From positions 620,001 to 684,000 of the forward strand of contig JAHBXF010000001.1 of NCBI GenBank assembly GCA_019636615.1: DNA of 64,000 nucleotides, written 5' to 3'. Origin of the DNA: Phycisphaeraceae bacterium (GTDB taxonomy: Bacteria > Planctomycetota > Phycisphaerae > Phycisphaerales > UBA1924). The notes below the pieces were generated by a model that worked only from the letters and a program-made list of their open reading frames with translations, had not been told where the DNA came from and made no database searches. Numbering within the stretch: position 1 is the stretch's first letter; the number at the start of each line of letters is the position of its first letter. Both the position numbers and the translations under genes were made by a program. Positions 17,990-27,636 of this stretch are shown here, piece by piece.

Positions 17990-20947
17990 GTGACCAACGG
18001 CGAAGACACCCCCGGCACCCCTCCGCCCGAGCCGCCCAGCGGCCAGGGTTCCACGCCAGCCGCGCCAGAAGGTGCAAAGCGCCGATCAGACCGCGACCTC
18101 ATCGAAGCCGCGCTCGAGCAGGCCGCCCCCATCCTGGCCTCTCCCGCCAGCGGCACAGTCACCTTCGGCGCACCCTCGCCCCTCTCCGACACGTTCCCGG
18201 GGTACGAAATCCTGCGCGAGGTTCACCGCGGCGGGCAGGGCGTTGTCTACCAGGCCCTGCAGAAAGCCACCCGCCGCAAGGTCGCCATCAAGGTCATCCA
18301 CGGCGGCCCCTTCACCGGCTCGACCGGGCGGGCCCGCTTCGAACGAGAGGTGCAGGTGCTCGGGCAACTGAGCCACCCCAACATCGTGCGCATCCACGAC
18401 AGCGGCGTCACGCCCGACGGCAGTTTCTACTACGTGATGGACTACATCTCCGGGCGCACGCTCGACGAGGTGCTGCGCGACGAGCGACGTCCATCCGTCG
18501 ATGAAACGCTGCGCCTCTTCGCCAAAGTCTGCGACGCCGTCAACGCCGCGCACCTCAAGGGCGTGATCCACCGAGACCTCAAGCCCGGCAACATCCGCGT
18601 CGATGCCTCGGGTGAGCCCATCGTGGTCGATTTCGGCCTGGCCAAAATCGCCGTGCCCGATGTCACCGAAGACGAAGACCACACCCCGCGCCTCATGACC
18701 GTCACCGGACAGTTCGTCGGCAGCCTGCCCTGGGCCAGCCCCGAGCAGGCCATGGGCCTGCCCGGCAACATCGACGTACGCACGGATGTCTACTCCCTGG
18801 GTGTCATCCTCTACCAGATGCTCACCGGCCGATTCCCCTACGAAGTCATCGGCACCATGCGCGACGTGCTCGACAACATCCTGCGCACCGAGCCCGCACG
18901 CCCAAGCACCATCCGCCGCCAGATCAACGACGAGGTCGAAACCATCGTCCTCAAGTGTCTCTCGAAAGACAAAGAACGCCGCTACCAGTCCGCCGGTGAA
19001 CTCGCCCGCGACATCAAACGCTACCTCGGCGGCGACCCCATCGAAGCCAAGCGGGACAGCGGCCTCTACATCCTCTCCAAAACCCTCAAACGCCACCGGG
19101 CGCCCGCCGCCGCCGCCGCCGCCGCGCTCGCACTCATCGTCGTCTTCGCTGTTTTCATGACCTATCAGTACCGCGTCGCCAACGCCGCCAGGCTCGAAGA
19201 AGCCGACCAGCGCGCCCAGGCTCAACGCGCCCGCGCCGCCGCGGAAGAAGCCGGCGCCGCCGCGCGTGACAACTTCAACGCCCTCCACGAACTCACCACG
19301 ACGCTCGTGGGCGAGGTCGAAAAACGCCTCACCGACCTCATGGGCGCCACCGAAGCACGCCTCACCCTTCTCGACGCCGTCACCCGCCAGGGTGCACGCC
19401 TCGAATCCGGCGCGGGCGCTCGCGTCGATGTTCTCCGCGACCTCGCACACATGTACACCCTCGCCGGCGATGTCCGAGGCGACCTCTACGACGGCAAAGC
19501 CGGCGACACCGCCCGCATGATCGAGTGGTACCAGCGCGGCAGCGACATCCGTCGCGAACTCCTCGCCGAGCATCCCGGCGCCTGGTGGGCCCTTCTCGAC
19601 TCGGGCGACTCGCGCGTGCGCGAAGCCATCATCCTGCAAACCCAGAACAAACGCCCGGAGGTCATCGAAACCCTCGACCACGCGATCCAGGCCCTCGCCC
19701 TCGCCCACGACGCCGCCCGCACCCAGAACGCGGGCGATGCCGCTCTGCGGGAAACGTCCCGCGCCCTGCTCGTCGCCCTCGAACGCCGCGCCGACGCGCT
19801 CATCACCCTCGCCGGGCTGGGAATCGCGCAGGCCGGCGGGCCAGACACGCAGTCCCTCCTCGACCGCGCCGCGGCAGACATCGCCCGCATCGAAGATGGC
19901 TGGAAGCGCCTGCGCGAACTCGCGCCCGATCACGCCGCGCGCGCCGACCGCCACCTCGCCGCCGCCGCCGACCGCACCTCCGAGGTTCACGCCACCCGCT
20001 CGCGATTGCTTCGCGCCCTGGCCGCCGGGCCATCGCGCGACGACCCCCGCGCCGCCGGGGCCTTCTTCGCGCAGGCCATCGAGGCCGCAGACCTCGCCGC
20101 CGCCGCCGCGCAGGCCGCCGTGGCCGGGTTCCTGCCCATCGCGGAGGCTTCTCCCACCAGCGCCGTCGCCCTGCGCGACCTCTTCACCGCGCACCACAAC
20201 GTGGGCGCGGCCATCATGGAAAAGGCCAACGCGCAGGAACTCTGGGCCAATGCCCATCCCAGCGAAGACCTCACGCTGGCCGCCAAGGCCTCGCACGACG
20301 CGGCGCTGCCGCACTTCCGCGCCGCGCTGGCCGTGGCGCAGCGCCTGGCCGAGGCCGACCCGCGCAACCAGCAGGCACGGCGAGAGGTCGCCATCGCCGC
20401 CAACAAACTCGGCCGAACGCTGCGAGACCTCTCGGGCTACGAAGAATCGGACGAGTTCCTGCAACTCTCCCTCACGCTGCGCCGGCAGATCCTCGCGGCC
20501 GATCCCACCCTCCGCCACTCGCTCGACCTTGTCGTCGCGCTCGAAAAAATCGGCCTTCTCTACGGCGCATGGGCCCTCGATTCACCCGCCGACCTCTCCC
20601 TCGCGCAGCAGCGCTTCGACATCGCCGACCGCGCGTATGTCGAATCGGGCGAAGTCACCGCCCCCTATGTCGACGCCGGCCAACTCCGCCCGACCGATCC
20701 CTTCGTCGTCAGCATCCTCTGGAACCGCATCCGCCTCATCGATGCCTGGACCGCCTTCGTCGAGCAGCACTTCCCCGAACGCTCTCCCATCGACCCCCAA
20801 TGGCCCGCCCGCACCGCCGCCCTGTGCAACGTCGCCATCAACCTCGCGCCGCGCGTCGCCGCCGCCAACTGGCGCGGCTACAGCGAAGAAGTTATCGGGG
20901 CCTTGCGGGCCCGGGCCGAGCGTCTTTCCGCACTCCAGACACCCTGA
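17990..20947 (+). CDS. Membrane Ser/Thr protein kinase (PknB-like) with large extracytoplasmic domain
   Basis: A 985-residue Hanks-type kinase starting at GTG 17990. Kinase domain at about 70-345: glycine loop HRGGQGVVYQ, lysine in VAIKVI (about 101), catalytic loop IHRDLKPGN (about 194-201), VDFGLAK (about 214), and the APE-like SPEQAMG. One membrane helix (about 372-397, an Ala-rich stretch then LIVVFAVFMTYQY) separates it from about 590 helical, Ala/Arg-rich residues that look TPR-like (repeated A-x-x-Y/F patterns). That part should face the periplasm as a sensor or scaffold. It is downstream of the ECF sigma factor and probably its signalling partner. Confidence 0.9.
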   Translation: MTNGEDTPGTPPPEPPSGQGSTPAAPEGAKRRSDRDLIEAALEQAAPILASPASGTVTFGAPSPLSDTFPGYEILREVHRGGQGVVYQALQKATRRKVAIKVIHGGPFTGSTGRARFEREVQVLGQLSHPNIVRIHDSGVTPDGSFYYVMDYISGRTLDEVLRDERRPSVDETLRLFAKVCDAVNAAHLKGVIHRDLKPGNIRVDASGEPIVVDFGLAKIAVPDVTEDEDHTPRLMTVTGQFVGSLPWASPEQAMGLPGNIDVRTDVYSLGVILYQMLTGRFPYEVIGTMRDVLDNILRTEPARPSTIRRQINDEVETIVLKCLSKDKERRYQSAGELARDIKRYLGGDPIEAKRDSGLYILSKTLKRHRAPAAAAAAALALIVVFAVFMTYQYRVANAARLEEADQRAQAQRARAAAEEAGAAARDNFNALHELTTTLVGEVEKRLTDLMGATEARLTLLDAVTRQGARLESGAGARVDVLRDLAHMYTLAGDVRGDLYDGKAGDTARMIEWYQRGSDIRRELLAEHPGAWWALLDSGDSRVREAIILQTQNKRPEVIETLDHAIQALALAHDAARTQNAGDAALRETSRALLVALERRADALITLAGLGIAQAGGPDTQSLLDRAAADIARIEDGWKRLRELAPDHAARADRHLAAAADRTSEVHATRSRLLRALAAGPSRDDPRAAGAFFAQAIEAADLAAAAAQAAVAGFLPIAEASPTSAVALRDLFTAHHNVGAAIMEKANAQELWANAHPSEDLTLAAKASHDAALPHFRAALAVAQRLAEADPRNQQARREVAIAANKLGRTLRDLSGYEESDEFLQLSLTLRRQILAADPTLRHSLDLVVALEKIGLLYGAWALDSPADLSLAQQRFDIADRAYVESGEVTAPYVDAGQLRPTDPFVVSILWNRIRLIDAWTAFVEQHFPERSPIDPQWPARTAALCNVAINLAPRVAAANWRGYSEEVIGALRARAERLSALQTP

Positions 20948-20994
20948 TGTAGATTGACGGCGCGCTTCTTCACGCCGTTTTGCCCCGGGAAGCA

Positions 20995-21023
20995 TTGACT
21001 TTGTTCGCGGAATCTGTAAGGTA
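20995..21023 (+). promoter_or_regulatory. Possible weak promoter of the 907-residue surface protein
   Basis: TTGACT (20995-21000) with TAAGGT starting 16 bases later, about 48 bases before the ATG at 21070. The -35 is good and the -10 poor, so this is tentative. Confidence 0.3.
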
Positions 21024-21069
21024 ATGACAGGCGCAGGGAGATTCCTCCCAGCGCTCAGGAGAGAGAGAC

Positions 21070-23793
21070 ATGACTGTGCGCCGTAGTTTGTATTGTGCGC
21101 TCGCCGCGGGCGGCGTGGTTTCTGTGTACGCCGCCAGCGCTCTGGCCCAGACCACCGCCACGTGGCAAGGCGCCGTCAGCGGCAACTGGACAGACGGCTC
21201 GCGCTGGTCGACCAACCCCGACTTCCCCAACAACAGCGGCCCCAACACCTTCAACGCAGTCATCAACGCGCTGGGCACGCCCTACACCGTCTCGCTCGAC
21301 GCCGACATCACCATCCAAAGCCTCGCGCTCGAATCACCCGACGCCATCCTGTCGATGGGCGCTTCACGCCTCACCCTCAACGCCGGCCTCTCCATCCAGG
21401 GCGGCATCATCGTCGGCGGTTCACTCACCGACCCCCTCCGCGTCGCGGGCACCACCTCGTTCCAGGGCGGCCTGCTCATGAACCTGCGCGGCCTGCGCGC
21501 CGACGGCGATCTCGTCTTCGGCGGCCTCTCCGACAGCGAACTCTGCGACAGCGACATCAACCACGGCGGCACCAACGCCTCGTGGAGCGGCTTTGGCAAC
21601 ATCCTTCTCTGGCAGAGCTCCAACCTCACCTTCGGATCCGCGTCCACCTTCACCATCACCAGCAACGCCTCGATCCTGTGGGACTCCATCGGCACCCGCC
21701 CCACCGTTGCTTCGCAGGGCACCATCATCAAGCAGAGCGCGGGCACCACCGCCTTCACCGATGTCGCCTTCGACAACACCGGCACGCTCGACGTGCGGGC
21801 GGGCGTCTTCTCGACCAACGGCGTCACCCTCACCGGCGGCCTTCTCGACCGCGGCACGTGGCGCGTCAGCAACGGCGCCACCATCGACCTCATCGGCCAG
21901 GCCATCACCACCAACCGCGCCGCCATTGAAATCGACGGCGCCTCTTCCGCCTTCGCCGCCGCCGACACCATCGAAACCAACGACACCGGCGCTCGCCTCT
22001 CCTTCTCCGGCGGCGCATCGTTCACCACCGCCGGCGACTTCACCAACCTCGGCTCGCTCTCCGTAGGCGCCGGCAGCGCATTCACCGTCGTCGGCGGTTC
22101 TTCGCTCACCAACTACAACACCATCGACCGCTCCCTCGACGGCGGCGAGTTCGTGGTGCAAGGCGTGCTGCGCTTCGACAACGCGGGCGTTGAAGCCATC
22201 AACGCCAGACTCACCCTCGACGGCCCCGCCGCCGACCTGCGCGACGCCGGCGATGCCCCGGCCCTCGCCGACCTGCGCCGCATCACCACCGACGGCGCAC
22301 TGGCCCTCAAGGGCAGCCGCTCCTTCACCACCACCGGCGATTTCAAGGTCGAAGGCGTCAACTCGGGCACGCTCGATATCGAAGCGGGCAGTGCCTTCAC
22401 CGTCGCACCCGGTTTCTCGCTCGAGAACTACGACGCCGGCGCCCAGACCCTCAGCGAGGGAGAGTTCGTTGTCGCCGGCTCGCTCACCTTCGATCACAGC
22501 GGCATCGAGATCCTCGATTCCAAAGTCACCCTCAGCGGGGCCGCCGCGCTCATCGCCGATTCCTCCAACGTCAACGCGCTCGACCCCTTGCGCCGGGTCG
22601 ATGACAACGGCCTCTTCCGTCTCGCCAACGGCGCGAACTTCACCGCCAACCCAGACGACAACACGGGCTTCGTCTTCACCGTCACCACCACCGGCCGCGT
22701 CACCGTGGACGAAGGCTCCGACCTCGACATCCTGGGCGACCTGGCCAACTACAACGCCGGCACCTTCACCGACGGCGAGTTCAGCATCCAGGGCCGCCTT
22801 CGCGCCCGCAACATCGCGGATGTCGAAACCATCTCTTCATTCATCGGCCTCGACAGCGCCACCGGACGCATCACCAACTTCAATAACGATGATGTCTTCG
22901 AGGCCGTGCGCCTCATCACGCCCACCGGCCACCTCCGCGTGAGCAACGGCCGAGACCTCTCCCTCACCAGCGCCACCGGCGTGATCAACAACGGCCGCTT
23001 CACCGTTGGCCCCTCCTCCCCCACCGACCAGACAACCGTCTCCATCGCCCAGTCCTACACCCACGGCCCCGCGGCCGTCACCCTCATCGACCGCGCCCGC
23101 CTGCTCGTCAACGGCTCGGTCTCGATCGAGGGCGGTGAGTTCACCGTGCGCAGCGCCGGCCTGCTCAGCGTGGGCGGCTCGCTCGCTCACGCCGACGGCC
23201 TTGTCACCATCGCCTCCGGTGCTTCCATCGCCGTCACCGGCGCCTACGCGCAGTCCGGCGGCGAACTCCGCCTCGATGCCGGCTCCCTCGTCGCGCAGGG
23301 CGGCTACGTGCAAACCGGCGGCTCACTCACCGGCAACGGTTTCATCAACGGCGACGTCGTCCTGGGCGGGCAGGTCTCGCCCGGGTTCTCCAGCGGCCGA
23401 ATCCTCGTCGGCGGCGACACCCTCGTGAACCCCGACGCGCGCTTCATCATCGAACTCGGCGGCCTCATCCCCGGCGCCTCCACCGACGGCTACGACCAGT
23501 TCGACATCCTCGGCGGCCTCACCTTCGAGGGCGGCTCTGCGGGCATCCTTGAAATCGCCCTGCTCCCGGGCTTCTCGCCCCGAGTCGGCGATGTCTTCAT
23601 CCCCATCGTCGCCCACGGCCTCGACGGCGCCTTCGCCCAGATCATCACCCCAGACCTTGGCAACGGCCTCTTCTTTGAACCCATCTACACCGAGCGCGGC
23701 CTCGCCCTGCTCACTACCCAGATCCCCGCGCCGACAACGCTCGCGCCCTTCACCCTCGGCCTGCTCGCCTTGCGCCGCCGGCGCACCCGCTGA
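21070..23793 (+). CDS. Large beta-rich PEP-CTERM surface protein
   Basis: A 907-residue exported protein. The ATG is preceded by AGGAGAGAGAG, and a signal peptide follows (MTVRRSLYCALAAGGVVSVYAASALAQ). The mature region starts with SGNWTDGSRW, the motif that begins many autotransporter-associated beta-strand proteins. It continues as repeated short strands rich in Gly, Thr, Asn and Asp (repeated SF-T-TTGDF, TLDIEAGSAFTV, G-x-x-LSVGGSLAHA units), consistent with a right-handed beta-helix. The C-terminus is a PEP-CTERM-like tail (IPAPTTLAPFTLGLLALRRRRTR). No passenger enzyme motif is seen. It is probably a surface or extracellular-matrix protein. Confidence 0.82.
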   Translation: MTVRRSLYCALAAGGVVSVYAASALAQTTATWQGAVSGNWTDGSRWSTNPDFPNNSGPNTFNAVINALGTPYTVSLDADITIQSLALESPDAILSMGASRLTLNAGLSIQGGIIVGGSLTDPLRVAGTTSFQGGLLMNLRGLRADGDLVFGGLSDSELCDSDINHGGTNASWSGFGNILLWQSSNLTFGSASTFTITSNASILWDSIGTRPTVASQGTIIKQSAGTTAFTDVAFDNTGTLDVRAGVFSTNGVTLTGGLLDRGTWRVSNGATIDLIGQAITTNRAAIEIDGASSAFAAADTIETNDTGARLSFSGGASFTTAGDFTNLGSLSVGAGSAFTVVGGSSLTNYNTIDRSLDGGEFVVQGVLRFDNAGVEAINARLTLDGPAADLRDAGDAPALADLRRITTDGALALKGSRSFTTTGDFKVEGVNSGTLDIEAGSAFTVAPGFSLENYDAGAQTLSEGEFVVAGSLTFDHSGIEILDSKVTLSGAAALIADSSNVNALDPLRRVDDNGLFRLANGANFTANPDDNTGFVFTVTTTGRVTVDEGSDLDILGDLANYNAGTFTDGEFSIQGRLRARNIADVETISSFIGLDSATGRITNFNNDDVFEAVRLITPTGHLRVSNGRDLSLTSATGVINNGRFTVGPSSPTDQTTVSIAQSYTHGPAAVTLIDRARLLVNGSVSIEGGEFTVRSAGLLSVGGSLAHADGLVTIASGASIAVTGAYAQSGGELRLDAGSLVAQGGYVQTGGSLTGNGFINGDVVLGGQVSPGFSSGRILVGGDTLVNPDARFIIELGGLIPGASTDGYDQFDILGGLTFEGGSAGILEIALLPGFSPRVGDVFIPIVAHGLDGAFAQIITPDLGNGLFFEPIYTERGLALLTTQIPAPTTLAPFTLGLLALRRRRTR

Positions 23794-23802
23794 TTCTGGT
23801 CT

Positions 23803-24873
23803 TCATTCCCCCGGCGCGCGGCTGCTCTCTCGCACCACCAGCGCGGTCTGAAGCCGTGTCACCGCCGGCTGCTTCTCGGGGTCTTCAATCCGCGCCGCCA
23901 GCGCGCGGATCGCCGCCCCGCCAACCTCGGCCAGCGGCACTCGCACGCTCGAGAGTTTCGGTCTCACGATCGACGCCAGCCGCGTGTCGTCAAAGCCCAC
24001 CACCCGCAGCATGCCCGGCACCGGCACGCCCGCATCCTCCGCCGCTTGCAGCACGCCCAGCGCGATCTCGTCGTTGCCCGCCAGCACGCCGATGGGCCCC
24101 TTGGCCTGCAGCGCCGTCGCGGACGACAACCAACCCATATACCACTCGCGCCCCCACTCCACTTCATAGCGGCCAAAGGCGGTCTGATCAGGCCGCACCG
24201 ACACCCCGGCCCCGCGCAGCGTCGCCAGAAACGCCTCAGACCTCGCCCGCGTATCGAAGTTTTCTTTCGCCCCGCCCACGAAATACACCCTGTCGCCCGC
24301 GGTGCCCGCGAGCAGGTGCCGCGTGGCTTCCGCCGCGCCCGTGGCGTTGTCGACCAGCACGCAGTCGCGCCCCGGGCGGCTCAGTTCCACGTCGATGAGC
24401 ACCACCGGCAAGTCTTCATCCACCGAATCGAGCAGGCTCATCGCCCCCGGCTCGGTGATCATGATCGCCAGCCCATCGACCAACCCCAGGGCCAACCCCG
24501 CCGACTGATCCGGCCATGTCGCGTCCGGCGCGCTCCGCGCTTCCGAACTCACCAGCAGGTGATACCCCAGCCGGTGCGCCTCGGCGTCCGCCCCGCGGAT
24601 CAACTCTGAATAAAACTCGCCGTGGATGTCCGGCAGCGCGAAGCACAGCACCCGGCTCGCCCGGGTGATCAGCCCCTGCGCGAACGGGTTGGGTACATAC
24701 CCAAGCCGCTTAATGACTTCTCGGACCTTCTCCGCCGTCGCCGGTGAAACCACCGCGGGGTTGTTCAAAACCCGGCTCACCGTCGCGATCGAGACGTTGG
24801 CCTCCTCGGCGACATCTTGAATCGATGCCTGCCCGCGCCCCCCCGCACCATTTCCACGAGGCTTTCGTATCAC
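23803..24873 (-). CDS. LacI-family transcriptional regulator
   Basis: A protein of 356 residues. The DNA-binding helix-turn-helix and hinge helix are at about 17-70 (ASIQDVAEEANVSIATVSRV, then YVPNPFAQGL). The rest is a periplasmic-binding-protein-like sensor fold (VLCFALPDIHGEFYSELIRG, FVGGAKENFDTRARSEAF, VVGFDDTRLASIVRPKLSSV). Start: GTG at 24873, the only in-frame start before the HTH. It is divergent from a glucanase-like lipoprotein gene, with 51 bases between. A LacI-type operator overlies the promoter of the next PEP-CTERM gene (26661-26674). I infer it responds to a sugar and controls this cluster. Confidence 0.92.
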   Translation of the reverse strand: MIRKPRGNGAGGRGQASIQDVAEEANVSIATVSRVLNNPAVVSPATAEKVREVIKRLGYVPNPFAQGLITRASRVLCFALPDIHGEFYSELIRGADAEAHRLGYHLLVSSEARSAPDATWPDQSAGLALGLVDGLAIMITEPGAMSLLDSVDEDLPVVLIDVELSRPGRDCVLVDNATGAAEATRHLLAGTAGDRVYFVGGAKENFDTRARSEAFLATLRGAGVSVRPDQTAFGRYEVEWGREWYMGWLSSATALQAKGPIGVLAGNDEIALGVLQAAEDAGVPVPGMLRVVGFDDTRLASIVRPKLSSVRVPLAEVGGAAIRALAARIEDPEKQPAVTRLQTALVVRESSRAPGE

Positions 24874-24924
24874 GCACCATGATATCGGTCGTAGCCGGTG
24901 TACCGTTGCGGGAGGTTTTCGATC

Positions 24925-26529
24925 ATGAAAAGGCTTTCATTGACTCCACCCATCCTGGCCACGCTCCTCTCCCTGGCACCCTGCGTCATCGCCGCCTGCG
25001 CCACATCGCAGCCCCCGACCAGCCAGAGTGAACCGCCCGCTTCTCCGAGCGCAACCCCTGACCAAATCTCAACTTCCGCGGCCCCGCCCTCCACGCCCAT
25101 CATCGACATTGTCTCCCCTGCGGGAACCCCGCGACCCCCGTTCCTGGGCCACTTCAGCGAGGCCGACGAAGACTTCCTCGACGACGTGCAGCACGCCGCC
25201 TTTCTGTATTTCTGGCGCACCTCCGACCCCGCCACCGGGTTCATCCCAGACCGCACTACCAAGCCGCACGTGGCCAGCGTCGCCGGCATCGGGTTTCAGT
25301 TGTCGGCCCTGCCAATCGGCGTTGAGCGGGGGTGGGTCACCCTCAACGAAGCCCGCGACCGCGCGCTCCTCATCCTCGAATCCCTCAGCGCCCGGCCCGA
25401 GATCCGCAAGGCCGGCTTCTTTCAGCACTTCATCGATGCCCACACCGCGGGCCTCCACACCGACACCCTCGAGCACGTCGTCTCCACCATCGATTCCGCC
25501 CTTCTCTTCAGCGGCCTGCTCACCGCCGGTTCTTACTTCGGCGGCGATGTCCGCCGCGCCGCCGATGCCCTCTTCGAGCACGCCGACTTCCGCTTCTTCC
25601 TCAGCGGCGATGACGAGCCCGAAGCCTGGAAGCGCGGCTTTGTCTCGCTCGGCTGGAAGCCCGACTCGCTCGACGATGCCGCGGGCGCCGGGTCTGTGCT
25701 CCCTTACTACTGGATCGACTCGGGGTGTGAACACCGCCTCGTGGCCTTCCTCGGCGCGTGCGCCCCGCGCGAAAGCCACCGCCTCTCCACACACCATTAC
25801 TACTCCCTGCGCCGCACGCTGGGCACCGACGAAGCCGGCGGGCCCATGGTCTGGTTCCCATACTCGGGCGCGCTCTTCGTCAACCAGTTCAGCCATTGCT
25901 GGGTGAACTACGCCGCCATCGGCCCCGACAGCCCCGCCGCGCACGGCTTCGAGCCCGCCCGGCGCGCACGCGTTGATTGGTGGGAAAACTCCCGCCGCCA
26001 CACGCTCATGCACCGCCGCAAGGCGGTCGCGCTGTCGTCGCAGTTCCCCACCTTCGGCCCAAACGCCTGGGGCCTGAGCGCCTCTGACTGCCCAAAGGGG
26101 TATTGCGTGCCCGGCCTTTTCCCCGACCCCCTGCCCATGCCCGGCGCGCGGCCACTTTTCGACTTCGCCCCCGACCGCCCGCGCGACAACCCGGGCGATG
26201 GCACCATCGCCCCCTACGCCGCCGGCACGTCCATCATGTTCGAGCCCGATCTGGCCTTGGCCGCGCTGCGACACGCCCGCTCGCTGAAGACCAGCGACGG
26301 CGCGCCCCTGCTCTGGCGCGACCCCTCCCAAGGCGGGTACGGTTTCCTCGATGCGTACAACCTCGGCGCGGGATGGGTCGCCGAGGATTACGTCGCCATC
26401 GACCAGGGCCCCCTGCTGCTGGCCATCGAGAACGCCCGCACGGGTCTCATCTGGCGGCTGTTCCACCAACACCCCTGGGTCGCCGCCGGTGCCGCGCGTC
26501 TGGGCCTGGCCCCAGACCAGGACCGATAA
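24925..26529 (+). CDS. Lipoprotein glycoamylase/beta-1,2-glucanase-like enzyme (GH144 type)
   Basis: A protein of 534 residues. The ATG at 24925 follows GGGAGG. The signal peptide ends in a lipobox (VIAAC), so the protein should be lipid-anchored. From about residue 70 it matches the glucoamylase-like/GH144 pattern of an (alpha/alpha)6 barrel: QHAAFLYFWRTSDPATGFIPD, TDTLEHVVSTIDSALLFSGL, PYSGALFVNQFSHCWVNY, GTIAPYAAGTSIMFEPDLAL and YGFLDAYNLG with AEDYVAIDQGPLLLAIEN. Family members hydrolyse beta-1,2-glucans or related glucosides outside the cytoplasm. It is divergent from the LacI regulator, and the probably co-regulated PEP-CTERM gene follows. Confidence 0.85.
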   Translation: MKRLSLTPPILATLLSLAPCVIAACATSQPPTSQSEPPASPSATPDQISTSAAPPSTPIIDIVSPAGTPRPPFLGHFSEADEDFLDDVQHAAFLYFWRTSDPATGFIPDRTTKPHVASVAGIGFQLSALPIGVERGWVTLNEARDRALLILESLSARPEIRKAGFFQHFIDAHTAGLHTDTLEHVVSTIDSALLFSGLLTAGSYFGGDVRRAADALFEHADFRFFLSGDDEPEAWKRGFVSLGWKPDSLDDAAGAGSVLPYYWIDSGCEHRLVAFLGACAPRESHRLSTHHYYSLRRTLGTDEAGGPMVWFPYSGALFVNQFSHCWVNYAAIGPDSPAAHGFEPARRARVDWWENSRRHTLMHRRKAVALSSQFPTFGPNAWGLSASDCPKGYCVPGLFPDPLPMPGARPLFDFAPDRPRDNPGDGTIAPYAAGTSIMFEPDLALAALRHARSLKTSDGAPLLWRDPSQGGYGFLDAYNLGAGWVAEDYVAIDQGPLLLAIENARTGLIWRLFHQHPWVAAGAARLGLAPDQDR

Positions 26530-26632
26530 AGCCCCGGCGCGTCGTCTGAAACTGCCCATTCCCCCGGTCTTTCCCAGATTCACGCCTACCGGGGCCCGCC
26601 GCAAAGAATGTGGCAAACGGTCGCAAGTTCTC

Positions 26633-26674
26633 TTGACAAAACGCGCGGGAGAGAGCAAAATGAAAACGTTTCCA
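26633..26674 (+). promoter_or_regulatory. Sigma-70 promoter overlapped by a LacI-type operator
   Basis: -35 TTGACA (26633-26638), a 17-base spacer, -10 CAAAAT (26656-26661). Directly after the -10 lies TGAAAACGTTTCCA (26661-26674), a near-palindrome with the central CG and flanking A/T typical of LacI/GalR operators. Binding there would block RNA polymerase. The nearest candidate repressor is the LacI-family gene at 23803-24873. Confidence 0.75.
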
Positions 26675-26742
26675 GCGGGTGTTTTTCCGTGACATCCCGC
26701 CCAGTGTCTGATTCAATCAAGGTCGAGAGAGGAGCAGGACAA

Positions 26743-27528
26743 ATGACTCAACGTTTCTTGGCGCTCGGTGTGCTTGCGCTCGTCGGTGCGGCGCACGCTT
26801 CGTCGGATATCTCCGCCACCAACGCGTGGAAGGTTGAAGAGCGAATCTTCAACGACAACCCGTTCTCCACGCTCAACGTCACCAACAACTTCCCCGGCGT
26901 GCTGCAGTTTGACGAGTCCTACCCCGCGGGTGTGCCGGGCGGCTTCGCCAACAAGCACGTGGGCTGGCTCTCCAACGACGGCGGCGCTTCGCGCCTGGGC
27001 CTCACCCCGGCCCAGTCGTGGACCATCACCTTTGATGTCTCGATCCAGGCCCCCTTCGGCACCCCCCGCAAAGAAGCCGGCATCGAAGTGCGCAACCCCC
27101 GCCCCGCGCTGGGCTATGTCGATGAAGGCCAGGTGCTCATCGCCAGCGATGGCGAAGTCGCCGTCTTCGGCGCTGTGATGCCCTTCCACGGCTTTGGCAA
27201 CATCTACACCCTTGGCACCACCGCCTCGGTCTCCTGGACATACTTCGCCCCCGGCGTGCTTGGCCCGCAGGCGGCCTACCAACTCGTCTTCGTCGACGCC
27301 GTCACCGGCGCGCACGATTCTGGCCCCAAGTTCTGGGGCATCGAGCCCGACGGCACCAACGGCTTCAACCTCGGCACCGAGATCGGCCTCAAGGCGCAGA
27401 ACGCCCGCCTGCCGGTGATCGATGACTCGTCCATCATCACCTACTCCAACTTCACCGCCGTTCCCACCCCCGGCGCCCTGGCTCTGCTGGGCATGGGCAT
27501 GCTCGCCGGCGCGCGTCGCCGCCGCTGA
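26743..27528 (+). CDS. Secreted PEP-CTERM protein under LacI-type control
   Basis: A protein of 261 residues. The ATG at 26743 is preceded by AGAGGAGCAGG, and a short signal peptide follows (MTQRFLALGVLALVGAAHA). The mature domain is a single beta-rich unit (VERIF-type start, GLTPAQSWTITFDVSI, SVSWTYFAPGVLGPQAAYQLVFVDA) suggesting a lectin-like or jelly-roll fold; no catalytic motif is visible. The end is AVPTPGALALLGMGMLAGARRRR, a PEP-CTERM-like sorting tail. The promoter carries a LacI-type operator, and a glycan-degrading lipoprotein gene precedes it. A role in binding a polysaccharide or its products is plausible but unproven. A strong terminator follows. Confidence 0.82.
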   Translation: MTQRFLALGVLALVGAAHASSDISATNAWKVEERIFNDNPFSTLNVTNNFPGVLQFDESYPAGVPGGFANKHVGWLSNDGGASRLGLTPAQSWTITFDVSIQAPFGTPRKEAGIEVRNPRPALGYVDEGQVLIASDGEVAVFGAVMPFHGFGNIYTLGTTASVSWTYFAPGVLGPQAAYQLVFVDAVTGAHDSGPKFWGIEPDGTNGFNLGTEIGLKAQNARLPVIDDSSIITYSNFTAVPTPGALALLGMGMLAGARRRR

Positions 27529-27591
27529 TCCGTCGCTCGCGGGCCCCCGCGCGAGCGGGCCTGCGCATCATCTTTTTCATACACTCTCGAA

Positions 27592-27623
27592 ACAGCCCCC
27601 GCACGCCGGGGGCTGTTTTTTTT
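27592..27623 (+). terminator. Rho-independent terminator after the PEP-CTERM gene
   Basis: ACAGCCCCC/GGGGGCTGT stem with short loop and eight T residues, 64 bases beyond the stop at 27528. Confidence 0.92.
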
Positions 27624-27636
27624 AACCCCGCGTGCG

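Noticed and set aside
18086..20518. Long minus-strand ORF (810 codons) opposite the kinase
   Set aside because: Antisense shadow of the kinase gene; Gly/Val/Glu-rich with no family match, caused by high GC third positions.
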